Shown piece after piece: positions 23,462 through 30,689 of a stretch of DNA of 32,568 nt. Position numbers and translations under genes: made by a program. The notes under the pieces are model-generated. The model was given only the letters and a program-made list of their open reading frames with translations. It was not told where the DNA came from and made no database searches. The DNA lies in IMG/VR virus record IMGVR_UViG_3300027754_000280, positions 1 to 32,568 of that record, one strand, 5' to 3'. This DNA is from a virus. Position 1 is the stretch's first letter, and every line of letters begins with the position of its first letter.

Positions 23462-23904
23462 AAATCACGCACTATCTCCCCGGTCAAATCGAGAAAAGTA
23501 TTGCACAAACAGCGGCGCTGTATAAACCCCTGTTAGCGGCGCATCCGAGGGCGACAGCGCATACCGCGACGATCAAGGACGTGCGCGATCAGGCGCTGGC
23601 CGCAGAAGCGCACCTGGCCGCGCTCGGGATTCCGAAGAAAGATCGGCCGGGGGCGGCTCGGGTGTTTGTCTCAGGCCAGCCGGTGCCGAACGCCTACAAA
23701 TATTCGCGCACGGCCAGCGACGTACGGCTAGAGCGCGGGGCGTCCGATTGGTTTCTCGTGCATGTCGCGGCCGTCACGATTTATCAATCGGGTGGCGGTG
23801 CGCGTACCGTGCTGACACCCAAGCAGCGTGATCTCGCGGTCGCACACTTATGTGCCGGATTTGGCGTGGCGTCTCCTCTCGCGATTCTGGAGGCCCGATC
23901 ATGA
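23452..23904 (+). CDS. Hypothetical early protein
   Basis: A 150-residue protein, MRVKITHYLPGQIEKSIAQT at the N-terminus, with an Ala-rich helical middle and a beta-rich segment (RVFVSGQPVPNAYKYS) near residues 70-85, then DWFLVHVAAVTIYQSGGG. The ATG at 23452 lies inside the previous gene; the next start overlaps its stop (ATGA). No conserved motif is recognised. Confidence 0.6.
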   Translation: MRVKITHYLPGQIEKSIAQTAALYKPLLAAHPRATAHTATIKDVRDQALAAEAHLAALGIPKKDRPGAARVFVSGQPVPNAYKYSRTASDVRLERGASDWFLVHVAAVTIYQSGGGARTVLTPKQRDLAVAHLCAGFGVASPLAILEARS

Positions 23905-24323
23905 TCGTCGCGCCGACGATTCACCTAAACGGCACGGCAGGCGCTGACTTACAAGATCAGGTCACCGACGCCATGCTGGCCCTCTCCGATACCATCAAGG
24001 CGGTACAGGCCGCAGGCCCGAACAGCCGAGACTATTACGTGCAACCTGGGCAACAACAGAGGTTCGCGCAGGCCCAGCAACAGCACGAAGACCGGCTGGC
24101 GAAGCTGGAGGCCATACAGGCCGACCTGGTCGCCCTTTCTGAATCGATCCACGCGCAGATGGCACCACGTAAACCTGTTACCACGATCCGCGCGGAATGG
24201 TTCGCCGATGGTACTCCGGCGACCTGCACATGCGGTCACACAGACTGCGATCATGTCTTGAACGCGCAAGCGTTCGCGAAAGTACGCGGCAGCGTCAGCG
24301 CCACATGGAGCGAAACCAAATGA
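23901..24323 (+). CDS. Conserved phage early protein with a terminal zinc-like knuckle
   Basis: A 140-residue protein. It begins MIVAPTIHLNGTAGADLQDQ, and the IHLNGT start with RDYYVQPGQQQRFAQA in the middle is familiar from many phage early regions (unknown function). Helical residues 40-90 precede a C-terminal TCTCGHTDCDHV segment, where Cys and His could bind zinc. It is ATGA-linked to its neighbours on both sides. Confidence 0.65.
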   Translation: MIVAPTIHLNGTAGADLQDQVTDAMLALSDTIKAVQAAGPNSRDYYVQPGQQQRFAQAQQQHEDRLAKLEAIQADLVALSESIHAQMAPRKPVTTIRAEWFADGTPATCTCGHTDCDHVLNAQAFAKVRGSVSATWSETK

Positions 24324-24415
24324 TGACCCGCGACGACCTGCACTATTTCCTGATCGGGGCCGCGCTGGCCCCGGTTCTCTACCTGTTCGTCGTCCTGGTG
24401 GCCTGTATATGGTGA
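24320..24415 (+). CDS. Tiny membrane protein
   Basis: A 31-residue protein: MMTRDDLHY then a single transmembrane helix (FLIGAALAPVLYLFVVLVAC). It starts by ATGA overlap and overlaps the next start. This is the second such peptide in the block (compare 21884). It could act on host membrane or envelope; the size makes certainty low. Confidence 0.5.
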   Translation: MMTRDDLHYFLIGAALAPVLYLFVVLVACIW

Positions 24416-24603
24416 ATATGACTGATCCACGGTCGGTCGCTGCGGCCCTCCTCGGTAAAATCGGTGGCCGGTCAACATCTCCGGCGAAACGTGCCGCCAG
24501 CCGCGCGAATGGGCGGCTCAGCCCACGCCTGTACCCGCGCTGTAACGTTTGCGAAGCTGCTAAAAGAACTTGTTATCACCTCAAAAAGAAGGTCACCAAA
24601 TGA
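24409..24603 (+). CDS. Basic small protein with GGR motif and cysteines
   Basis: A 64-residue basic protein. The AAALLGKIGGRSTSPAKRAA run followed by SRANG resembles a recurrent DNA-associated phage motif. The end has CNVCEAAKRTCYH, a C-x2-C plus C/H that may bind zinc. The ATG at 24409 overlaps the previous stop; an alternative ATG at 24418 is possible. It ends ATGA with the next gene. Confidence 0.6.
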   Translation: MVNMTDPRSVAAALLGKIGGRSTSPAKRAASRANGRLSPRLYPRCNVCEAAKRTCYHLKKKVTK

Positions 24604-24869
24604 GCGAGTACACCAACACAGACGGCCACCGTCTCTCTAACGCGCTCATGGCGGGAGCGGCTCGTTTCTACCAACAATTCCCAGAAGTGGATGGCATTCA
24701 GCTGGACACCGTGCGGCACTTCGCGCAGGAGCGGTTCCTGAAAGCCTCAACACCGGAGATCATCAACGATCTGCGGTTTGAAACCGAAGCGCCCGTGTAT
24801 TACTACACCTTGCTGGTGAAGGAGTCCCTGAAGCTGGCGCAAGCCTTGAAGGCGGAGGTTAAATCATGA
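24600..24869 (+). CDS. Hypothetical early protein
   Basis: An 89-residue helical protein: MSEYTNTDGHRLSNALMAGA, then VRHFAQERFLKAST and a tyrosine cluster (APVYYYTLLVKE). The start overlaps the previous stop (ATGA) and the end overlaps the next start. An upstream in-frame ATG at 24570 lies inside the preceding gene and is rejected. The function is unknown. Confidence 0.65.
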   Translation: MSEYTNTDGHRLSNALMAGAARFYQQFPEVDGIQLDTVRHFAQERFLKASTPEIINDLRFETEAPVYYYTLLVKESLKLAQALKAEVKS

Positions 24870-25159
24870 ACGAGAACCTGAAAGTCGGCGACACCGTCTG
24901 GTGTCGCGGTAGTTGGGGCAGCGAAGCTCCACAACGGGTCACCATTACGCACCTGGAACTGTGCGTGTGTGAGGGTGACAAATACGGGGTGCCGGTGGCC
25001 GAACTACCGTGGGCAGACAAGGCGCGCGCCGTCGTGGACATGGACAACGGCCACTGGGCCTACGGGTCACACATTGAGCCGGTGCCGAAGGATGCGTGTC
25101 CCGTCTGCGAACCAGAAGCACACGCCACGGTGCAGCGGGTTGGTGACGAGCCGGTGTAA
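24866..25159 (+). CDS. Conserved phage early protein (VGDTVW-type)
   Basis: A 97-residue protein. The N-terminus NLKVGDTVWCRGSWGSEAPQ has the VGDTVW-x-RG core of a small beta-barrel domain I have seen in phage early genes, followed by beta-strands and a cysteine-bearing C-terminus (ACPVCEPEA). It is the last gene of the plus block, 57 bases before a hairpin. No function is established. Confidence 0.65.
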   Translation: MNENLKVGDTVWCRGSWGSEAPQRVTITHLELCVCEGDKYGVPVAELPWADKARAVVDMDNGHWAYGSHIEPVPKDACPVCEPEAHATVQRVGDEPV

Positions 25160-25215
25160 GCCGAATAGTCGCACATCGTCGCACATCGTCGCCTTCCTTC
25201 GCCTTGACAACGGAC

Positions 25216-25250
25216 GAGACGCCACAACGAATTTTTGTTGGTGGCGTCTC
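25216..25250. terminator. Hairpin between convergent operons
   Basis: GAGACGCCAC (25216-25225) pairs perfectly with GTGGCGTCTC (25241-25250), with an inner CAAC/GTTG extension possible. No T-run follows on either strand, so it is not a textbook intrinsic terminator, but its place between the ends of the plus block and the HTH gene suggests a bidirectional stop. A doubled 10-bp GTCGCACATC lies just before it (25168-25187). Confidence 0.55.
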
Positions 25251-25521
25251 ACTCTTCATCGTTGGGTGGCAACACCTCCCAGAGGTGCTTATTCAGCTTG
25301 TGGGCCGCTAATCCCAAGAACGCCAGCGTCAACTGGCACCGAACAAAATACTCCGGTCGTCGCACCCGGGTCGTCGCTTCCCAGCCTTGCACGGTTCGCC
25401 AACTGACCGGATCGCCGTTTTCCCGCGTCCAATGTTTCGCAAACTTCCGGCACGTCTCCCGCAGGATCTCCCGGCGAAAGACCGCGACCTGGGTGGGCGT
25501 CCATTGAATCTGAGGCAACAT
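25249..25521 (-). CDS. HTH-like transcription regulator
   Basis: A 90-residue basic protein starting at 25521 with GGAG 8 bases upstream; longer in-frame starts reach 25599, but this ATG has the ribosome site. It holds an HTH-like segment: TPTQVAVFRREILRETCRKF, then RTVQGWEATTRV, where TVQGWE matches the recognition helix of Cro/CI-like proteins (usually TVQNWE), and helical AFLGLAAHKLNKHLWE at the end. Directly upstream lies the TGTCCG array, so autoregulation through it is a natural hypothesis. The protein is small and basic, and dimerisation is not visible. Confidence 0.65.
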   Translation of the reverse strand: MLPQIQWTPTQVAVFRREILRETCRKFAKHWTRENGDPVSWRTVQGWEATTRVRRPEYFVRCQLTLAFLGLAAHKLNKHLWEVLPPNDEE

Positions 25522-25544
25522 TTTAACTTCTCCATCTGTCCTGA

Positions 25545-25578
25545 CCCCTCCCTCCCCTATTACATAGGGGGGGAGGGG
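25545..25578. repeat. Inverted repeat in the leader of the HTH gene
   Basis: CCCCTAT and ATAGGGG pair around TAC, with partial C/G extension on both sides. On the plus strand TTTG follows; on the minus strand it would lie in the leader of the HTH-like gene, 24 bases before its start codon. It could attenuate, or block ribosome access. Confidence 0.5.
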
Positions 25579-25580
25579 TT

Positions 25581-25787
25581 TGTCCGGATCAGATCCCACT
25601 GTGTCCGGACAACCGTGTCCGGGGGTTAACCTACTGAGAACAAAGACCTTGCGCGTTCGTGGTTTTCGCGTGTCCGCCGCGTGTCCGGCACCATGTCAAA
25701 ATGACGTGTCCGGGCATTTTCAGGCCCAAATTCGCAGATCACGACGGTTTGTCCGGCCTTGTCCGCCCTTTGTCCGCCCCTTGTCCG
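25581..25787. promoter_or_regulatory. Ten-site TGTCCG array upstream of the HTH-like gene
   Basis: TGTCCG starts at 25581, 25602, 25616, 25671, 25682, 25707, 25750, 25760, 25771 and 25782. Only the 25602 site is the full palindrome TGTCCGGACA. All face the same way, and the four at 25750-25787 are 10, 11 and 11 bases apart, one helical turn. A GTCA-AAA-TGAC dyad lies at 25695. No clear promoter can be seen inside. The core matches the 21208-21287 array. Confidence 0.75.
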
Positions 25788-25788
25788 C

Positions 25789-26277
25789 CTACAAATTGAA
25801 GGGGTTAACAAAGCCTTTCGCCTCCCAGTATCGGACGTCCGCCGCTGCCTGACACGCGGGGCAGCGCCCATACTGTCGGCCAGCCTCTAGCGCCTCCCCA
25901 CAACTGAAACACGCCCCAGCCCCATGGGGGCCATCGGAGGCCACCGGCACACAATCCCCGCTCCCGCGTTCGATCATGGCTTCTAGGCGTCCCTGAGCCG
26001 CCGGAGCGAGTATCTGAGCCACTGCTGACGCTTCGGCGTCAGACCGCGAGAGGTTGCCGTCAAATTCGGCAATTCCGGCCCGTTCGTCGTACTCGACCAG
26101 ATACGCCAGAATGTCGGTCTTGTGGTCGCGGATAGCTTGACCGTCTGCCGGGGTTAGCCGGTGACCTGGTTCGACAAACAAGGTATCCCCGTCAGCCCGT
26201 AACCGGAACCCGTCGCGCTCGAGCCGCAGCAGCAGGTCGATGGCATCGTCCGCGAAGGGTAGTGGTACGTCGCGCAT
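25789..26277 (-). CDS. TubC-N-like/zinc protein at the end of the replication operon
   Basis: A 162-residue protein. The ATG at 26277 overlaps the primase stop as TGATG; a TTG two codon positions earlier is less likely. Residues about 10-60 (LLLRLERDGFRLRADGDTL, then LTPADGQAIRDHKTDILAYL) resemble the TubC N-terminal docking domain seen in some phage primase neighbours. The C-terminal part carries CFSCGEAL and CPACQAA, two C-x2-C pairs fitting a zinc ribbon. It may assist the primase-helicase. The resemblance is by pattern only. Confidence 0.65.
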   Translation of the reverse strand: MRDVPLPFADDAIDLLLRLERDGFRLRADGDTLFVEPGHRLTPADGQAIRDHKTDILAYLVEYDERAGIAEFDGNLSRSDAEASAVAQILAPAAQGRLEAMIERGSGDCVPVASDGPHGAGACFSCGEALEAGRQYGRCPACQAAADVRYWEAKGFVNPFNL

Positions 26278-28322
26278 CAAAACCTCCCCGCCTGCTGACC
26301 GCTGGTCAAGCTGACCGCTAGCCGGATCCGCTGGTCAGGGTCACGGGCAAACACGCCGTCCATGCGGCGGATCGTGCGCCCAATCGTGTCGGTCTTCTCC
26401 CCGAGTTCTGAGGCCAGCTCCTCGACCGAGAGAGGCCGGTGGGCGACGAGCGCCTTGATGCGCTGCCACACGGGCAGCACCGCGCTCAGTTCCTCACTCG
26501 ACGCGACATCGAACCGGTCTACTCGGGTCGAGGTCGCATCAAACGTCAGCCGTAATCCGAAGGCCGGAAGCCGCCGCGACGTATTCGACTTCTTGTGACT
26601 GAGCGCCACTTCGATCACGTTGCCCCCGTCACCGGCATCGTTCGACCGCTTGATGTTGAAGATCGACCGAGCGGCAGCCGACCAGAAGGTCGATCCGAAC
26701 GGTTTCTCGTCCCCATGCTCTTGGCTCTTCGTCGTATGCGCGAGATGCAACGACCCGATCCCGAGTTGCCGCACCGCACGAAAGAAGGCCGTGGCGTGTT
26801 CTGCATCTTCAGGACGACCTGGCACCGCGAAGCCGACACTGTCGCACACGAAGTATTGAATGCCGTGCTGCACGATATGCCGCTGCAACCGAGCCGCCTC
26901 CGACACCATGGGAGACGCGCAGCGCACATAATGCAGAGTGTCGCGGGGCATCCCGTCCCAGCCACACAATCTCTCCAACCGTTCCCGGTGATCCTCAGGG
27001 CTAAACTCCCAGTCCCCGTACAGCACCTTGATGCCGCGTCTCGCCAGCGTCGAGGCAATGTGGAGCGCCAAGTACGACTTGGCTGAGCCGCCATCCCCGA
27101 ACAGAATCATGGGGTGCCGTTGCAGGATCGGAATGCCGGACACCTCCCAGTTGCTGACGACTTCCGGCAACCCGTAGTCGGCCAGCGGCTGAATCGGGGT
27201 GCCTTCACTCTCGGCTTGTTGCACTCGCAGCGACAACGTCTCGACTGCCCCCAACCAGTCCAGACCAGCCGCACCCGAGCGTCCGGCGCACGACTGGGCC
27301 AGTGTCGCCCGTGTGCGCTGGCTGCTGAAGTTGGCGCTCGACCACAACAACACGCCGTCGATGGTTTTGGCCCCCATCAGCGTCGTGGTCACCGTCAGTT
27401 CGCCGTGCAGGTCACGGTCACGATCACGGTGGAGTTGTTCCGCACGAAGCGTGATACCCAAGGCGGGATACTCCAACGCGTACGCGCCTTCGCCCAGTTT
27501 CGTAAACGTCTGCTCCGACCGCAGCAGGTCAGGGATGCTGCCGTGTTCAATCACTGGTATTTCGACCGGAGGAGCCGTCGCCAAGGCCAGCAAGCTGGCA
27601 GCGGTGCCACCGGAGGCGAAGTAGTCGCTGATGTCACCATGGGCCTGTAATCCCGGCAGGGCCACTAACCGCGCTGACAGCCCCGCCGTGGTCAACTGCT
27701 CAATCACGCTAGCCGCATGACGACGACCGGGGACATCGTGGTCAGGGACGACGTAGACCTGCGAAGGTGCAAGGGCGACGAGCGCAGCGGTTTCTTCGGC
27801 CTTCCACTTCCCGGCCCCGCCGCAGTTGGTGGTCGCGGCCAGCCCGTGAGCGCGGCAGGTTTCCACATCCTTCTCGCCTTCGACCACCCAGACCACCGGC
27901 TGACCGGCGAGGTCAGGCCAGCGATAGAGCGCACGGGTCTTCGACGCTGACCAGATCCAGCCACCCGCGCCGTCTGGTCGTCGCTGCCGGAAGCTCTTAT
28001 CAGCCCCCCGCACGACTTGGTGCAGCAGGGTGCCAGCCAGGTCCGTGTAATCGTAGACCGCTGCCGCGCTGGTCGAGCGCAACACGGGGATCGGCTCCGG
28101 CACCCGGATGACGTCTTCAAACAGGTCTGCCAGCGTCAGGCCGACTGACGACAGGATGTCTGCCGTCGCGCATCCCGCATGACAATGGATCAACACCCGG
28201 CCATCCTTCTCGGTCGCGCTGACCGACGCCACACGGTCTTCGTGAACGGGACATTGGAGGGCGTAGCCAGCCCCCGCCCGTTTCGCGGATGGGAACCGGC
28301 TCACGACTTGGTCGAGCGTCAT
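26277..28322 (-). CDS. Primase-helicase (CHC2/Toprim/RecA-like) fusion
   Basis: A 681-residue multidomain enzyme. Residues 24-51 hold the zinc-binding part (CPVHED and HCHAGC). The Toprim catalytic core has E148-G-E150-K-D152 and D194-H-D196. A RecA-like ATPase follows: Walker A GDGGSAKS (409-416), Walker B FVCDS (491-495), and HLAHTTK (526-532). A C-terminal winged-helix-like segment (LSVEELASELGEKTDTIGRT) may bind DNA. It should synthesise primers and unwind DNA at phage forks. It overlaps the preceding gene (ATGA) and the following gene. No part of a key motif is missing. Confidence 0.92.
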   Translation of the reverse strand: MTLDQVVSRFPSAKRAGAGYALQCPVHEDRVASVSATEKDGRVLIHCHAGCATADILSSVGLTLADLFEDVIRVPEPIPVLRSTSAAAVYDYTDLAGTLLHQVVRGADKSFRQRRPDGAGGWIWSASKTRALYRWPDLAGQPVVWVVEGEKDVETCRAHGLAATTNCGGAGKWKAEETAALVALAPSQVYVVPDHDVPGRRHAASVIEQLTTAGLSARLVALPGLQAHGDISDYFASGGTAASLLALATAPPVEIPVIEHGSIPDLLRSEQTFTKLGEGAYALEYPALGITLRAEQLHRDRDRDLHGELTVTTTLMGAKTIDGVLLWSSANFSSQRTRATLAQSCAGRSGAAGLDWLGAVETLSLRVQQAESEGTPIQPLADYGLPEVVSNWEVSGIPILQRHPMILFGDGGSAKSYLALHIASTLARRGIKVLYGDWEFSPEDHRERLERLCGWDGMPRDTLHYVRCASPMVSEAARLQRHIVQHGIQYFVCDSVGFAVPGRPEDAEHATAFFRAVRQLGIGSLHLAHTTKSQEHGDEKPFGSTFWSAAARSIFNIKRSNDAGDGGNVIEVALSHKKSNTSRRLPAFGLRLTFDATSTRVDRFDVASSEELSAVLPVWQRIKALVAHRPLSVEELASELGEKTDTIGRTIRRMDGVFARDPDQRIRLAVSLTSGQQAGRF

Positions 28323-28519
28323 GACTCTTTCCCGGGGATCTGCTCAGCTTCTGCTGCCGCACGGTCCGCGATCAACCACGCCGTGCCGACCACATCCAAG
28401 GCATCCCCGAGTGTCGCGGCTTGGAGGAATATGTTGGCCTCTAACCATGCGGGGTCATACACCACGCGAGTGGTTTCGCTGTTCTGCTCGTCGTAATACA
28501 TCGTCAACATGACCTTCAT
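28319..28519 (-). CDS. Hypothetical small protein in the replication operon
   Basis: A 66-residue acidic protein (MKVMLTMYYDEQNSETTRVV), a helix after residue 25. It starts and ends by ATGA overlap with the recombination-accessory and primase genes. No motif is recognised; the tight coupling suggests a role with the replisome. Confidence 0.65.
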   Translation of the reverse strand: MKVMLTMYYDEQNSETTRVVYDPAWLEANIFLQAATLGDALDVVGTAWLIADRAAAEAEQIPGKES

Positions 28520-29211
28520 CGTGCCACCAACGTCACGGTCGAGGTCAGGGTCGTGCCGGGAACCGCGAGGTCAATCCGAAGCGCACGGGCGAGGGCGTTG
28601 AGGTTGGGCGCGGATGCCTCCAACAACGACAGCGTAGACTGCGGCGTGGGCGCACAGACCTTCGTGATCCATGCCTTCGTGACCTTGGTCGCGCCGGGTT
28701 CGTCCAACAGGATCTGCCCCGCCACCGACAGCACCAGCGCACGAATGTCGGTGACCGCCGCGCTGTAGGTCGTGCGCGACTGCATCCCCTCAATGGTCGT
28801 GGCGACGAGAACCGGCGACTCGACCACGGGCGCACCGGCCAGTTGCGCCTGTACGGATGCCGCTGCCAGCAGCGCACGTTCCGCCGCTTCCTTCTTCGTG
28901 AACGCAACGATCAGTTGCATGACGCGGTCTTCAGCCACCTCCAGCGGCCCGAGCAGTGACTTCTCCTGCCCGTCGAGCGTCTTCTTCGCGGCGATCAGCG
29001 GAGCCTTGGCATCTTTGTAAATGCCGGTGATCCACCGACGCATATGCTGCACCTTCGCGAGGAACGCCGACGCCTCGACGCTGTCCTCCGGCGTGTGCAC
29101 CACGACCTGTTCAGACAGGCTGATCAGGGCCGTCGTTTGGCTGGAGAGTTCCCGATTGGGCTTCAGGTCAAGGGTCAACGTGTCGTTCAAGGCTGGGGAG
29201 ATGATCGCCAT
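28516..29211 (-). CDS. Recombination-accessory-like helical protein
   Basis: A 231-residue protein. Residues about 45-115 are long helices (AFLAKVQHMRRWITGIYKDA, KAPLIAAKKTLDGQEKSLLG), as in the Gam/DUF1351-like proteins that many phages encode beside an exonuclease. The middle is hydrophobic and the end is beta-rich (LNALARALRIDLAVPGTTLT). It overlaps the exonuclease gene by 44 bases. It may protect DNA ends or bridge them. Similarity is by helix pattern and place, not by a definite motif. Confidence 0.65.
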   Translation of the reverse strand: MAIISPALNDTLTLDLKPNRELSSQTTALISLSEQVVVHTPEDSVEASAFLAKVQHMRRWITGIYKDAKAPLIAAKKTLDGQEKSLLGPLEVAEDRVMQLIVAFTKKEAAERALLAAASVQAQLAGAPVVESPVLVATTIEGMQSRTTYSAAVTDIRALVLSVAGQILLDEPGATKVTKAWITKVCAPTPQSTLSLLEASAPNLNALARALRIDLAVPGTTLTSTVTLVAR

Positions 29212-29770
29212 CAGTGTCCGTCCGTTTCATCAGGTTAAGGGCCAGTGTGTAGTCGGCAGGGTCGAGGTACTCGACGCTCTGTGCCAGCCGACCGTCTTTC
29301 CGCAAGTAGAGCGCGAGACGACGACGCTGTTGCGGCGGCACATCGTCGTAGAGGAGATCGTACATTGCCAATTGCAGTCCATGCCATGACGCCGGACTGC
29401 CGGTCTTCAGGTCAACGATCAGCGGCTGACCGTTCATCGTGCCGACCCGGTCGGCGGTGCCAGCGGTGTCGTGCGTCGAAGAGTATTGCGGCTGCTCGAT
29501 GTGCGACCAGGTTGGGCGCATCATCTTCTGCCAGAACGTATACGAGTCGAGGAAGCCGCGCTCGGTGTCTGGCAGGACGGCCTCTCGCCCGTGGTCATAC
29601 TCCGCACAGGCGAGATGCACCCGGGTGCCACGGGCGGCAGACGCTGTTGTGTAGAACTGTGCGCCAGCCCCCAACAGACCCGCTGCTGCAATGCGGGTGG
29701 TGACACTGGGAATGTCGCGGCCTTCAAACTGGTAGACATGCGTGGCCGCGTCGAAGACTACACGCCCCAC
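29168..29770 (-). CDS. PD-(D/E)XK (RecB/Cas4-like) exonuclease
   Basis: A 200-residue protein from a GTG start at 29770. The usual phage-nuclease N-terminus HVYQFEGRDIPSVTTRI precedes H52 (GTRVH). The catalytic set follows: D107 in TADRV, D120-L-K122 in IVDLKTG, and Q133...Y137 in GLQLAMYD, the RecB/Cas4 arrangement. It should process DNA ends during phage recombination with the SSB-like and accessory proteins of the same operon. It overlaps the acidic gene by 13 bases. Confidence 0.85.
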   Translation of the reverse strand: MGRVVFDAATHVYQFEGRDIPSVTTRIAAAGLLGAGAQFYTTASAARGTRVHLACAEYDHGREAVLPDTERGFLDSYTFWQKMMRPTWSHIEQPQYSSTHDTAGTADRVGTMNGQPLIVDLKTGSPASWHGLQLAMYDLLYDDVPPQQRRRLALYLRKDGRLAQSVEYLDPADYTLALNLMKRTDTDGDHLPSLERHVDP

Positions 29771-29919
29771 AGATTCTCCTCGTCATCCCGTGTTGGGGGC
29801 TCGTAGTCTTCCCAGCCCGGATCAGGCTCCGGTGCGTCCGGGATCTCTTCAACCTCCGGTGACTCGTCCTCATCATCAGGACTCGCTAGCTTCCATGCGT
29901 CGTATCCGGGTAGATTCAT
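29758..29919 (-). CDS. Small acidic protein
   Basis: A 53-residue, very acidic protein (SPDDEDESPEVEEIPDAPEP) starting at 29919 after a strong AGGAGG site 7 bases upstream. Acidic peptides of this sort can mimic DNA or dock on SSB-type partners; neither is shown. An earlier in-frame ATG at 29958 lies inside the terminator hairpin and is rejected. The ribosome site is formed by the shared junction block. Confidence 0.65.
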   Translation of the reverse strand: MNLPGYDAWKLASPDDEDESPEVEEIPDAPEPDPGWEDYEPPTRDDEENLWGV

Positions 29920-29934
29920 TGGTGTCCTCCTCAC

Positions 29935-29978
29935 AAAAACGAGGGGCGGCTGCCCCATCCCCGTGGGTACAGCCGCCC
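29935..29978 (-). terminator. Rho-independent terminator/attenuator after the SSB gene
   Basis: On the minus strand, GGGCGGCTG (29970-29978) pairs with CAGCCGCCC (29944-29952) across a loop with its own CCC/GGG. CTCGTTTTTGT follows. It starts 15 bases after the SSB stop. The 3' flank CCCTCGTTTTT-G-TGAGGA is the same as at 13104-13139 except for one base, and its GAGGA serves as the ribosome site of the next gene. Confidence 0.8.
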
Positions 29979-29993
29979 GTCGCCCAACCCGAC

Positions 29994-30383
29994 TTAAAAA
30001 GGCATTGAATCGTCGCCCGTTCCGTCTCCCGCCGGAACTGGAGCGGCCTTCGCCTTTGCAGGTTGTTTCTTCGGCACGGGACGCAGACGCACCCCGCCGA
30101 TGACCTTGCCGCCAAACTCAATCGTCGGATCGCAGTAGGCCACGATCTCCTGCCCGACCCAGTCATCTGTCTCGGCAGTGCCGAATGCGGCCACGCACCG
30201 GCGCGTGTTCGTGGCGTTCAGGATGAGGGGCTTGAGGCCCGAGAGGGTCAAGATCCACTTGCGCTCCATCGTGCCGTCATCGGCCTTCAACTGATCTTCG
30301 GTGCAGGAGACGACCTTGTGCGTGGAACCTTCCTCAGAGAGGGAGTCGGACTTGAGGTACTTGCCGGTGCTGATCAATGCCAT
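29994..30383 (-). CDS. Single-stranded DNA-binding-like protein
   Basis: A 129-residue protein starting at 30383, with AAGGAG 7 bases upstream; the longer in-frame start at 30437 lies inside the promoter. It reads as an OB-like beta-rich core (RKWILTLSGLKPLILNATNT, EIVAYCDPTIEFGGKVIGGV) with a Lys/Ala/Pro tail and a DDSMPF tip, very like the D-D-x-I-P-F end by which bacterial SSB recruits partners. It is the first gene of the replication operon, before a partial terminator that would keep it most abundant. The fold is inferred from the tip and place. Confidence 0.75.
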   Translation of the reverse strand: MALISTGKYLKSDSLSEEGSTHKVVSCTEDQLKADDGTMERKWILTLSGLKPLILNATNTRRCVAAFGTAETDDWVGQEIVAYCDPTIEFGGKVIGGVRLRPVPKKQPAKAKAAPVPAGDGTGDDSMPF

Positions 30384-30429
30384 GTGCTTGCTCCTTGTTG
30401 TCGTGGGTGAACGAATCGAACACCGAGAG

Positions 30430-30457
30430 CCTATCAAAACGCGCAGACGGGTGTCAA
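30430..30457 (-). promoter_or_regulatory. Sigma70-like promoter of the replication operon
   Basis: On the minus strand, a perfect TTGACA (30457-30452) and GATAGG -10 (30435-30430, three of six matches) are 16 bases apart. Transcription would start about 40 bases ahead of the SSB start. It lies in the divergent region shared with the plus-strand HTH gene. Confidence 0.55.
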
Positions 30458-30497
30458 CTGTTGCGTGAATCCCCGTAACCGTGATACCGTCACCGGC

Positions 30498-30689
30498 ATG
30501 ATTGTAGACCCCCTGATGCGCCTGCGGCTACTGGTCAAGAACCACGGCAGTCAACGAGCCGTCGCTCGACACTTGGGCGTGTCGGCGTCTCTGCTCTCGG
30601 ATTGGCTACTGGGACGCCGACCCGTGCCAGATAGTCTTTTGACGAAACTGCGATTGAAGCGAGTGATCGTCTCTCTGAGACAGGCATGA
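30498..30689 (+). CDS. Cro/XRE-like HTH regulator
   Basis: A 63-residue protein from the ATG at 30498; a GTG at 30465 would lengthen it by 11 residues, but no ribosome site supports either start strongly. The helix-turn-helix reads SQRAVARHLGVSASLLSDWL followed by LGRRPVP, a classic XRE/YdaS-type pattern. It is divergent from the replication operon and so likely controls both promoters. A possible -10 (GATACC, 30483) lies upstream with a TTGCGT -35. Confidence 0.75.
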   Translation: MIVDPLMRLRLLVKNHGSQRAVARHLGVSASLLSDWLLGRRPVPDSLLTKLRLKRVIVSLRQA

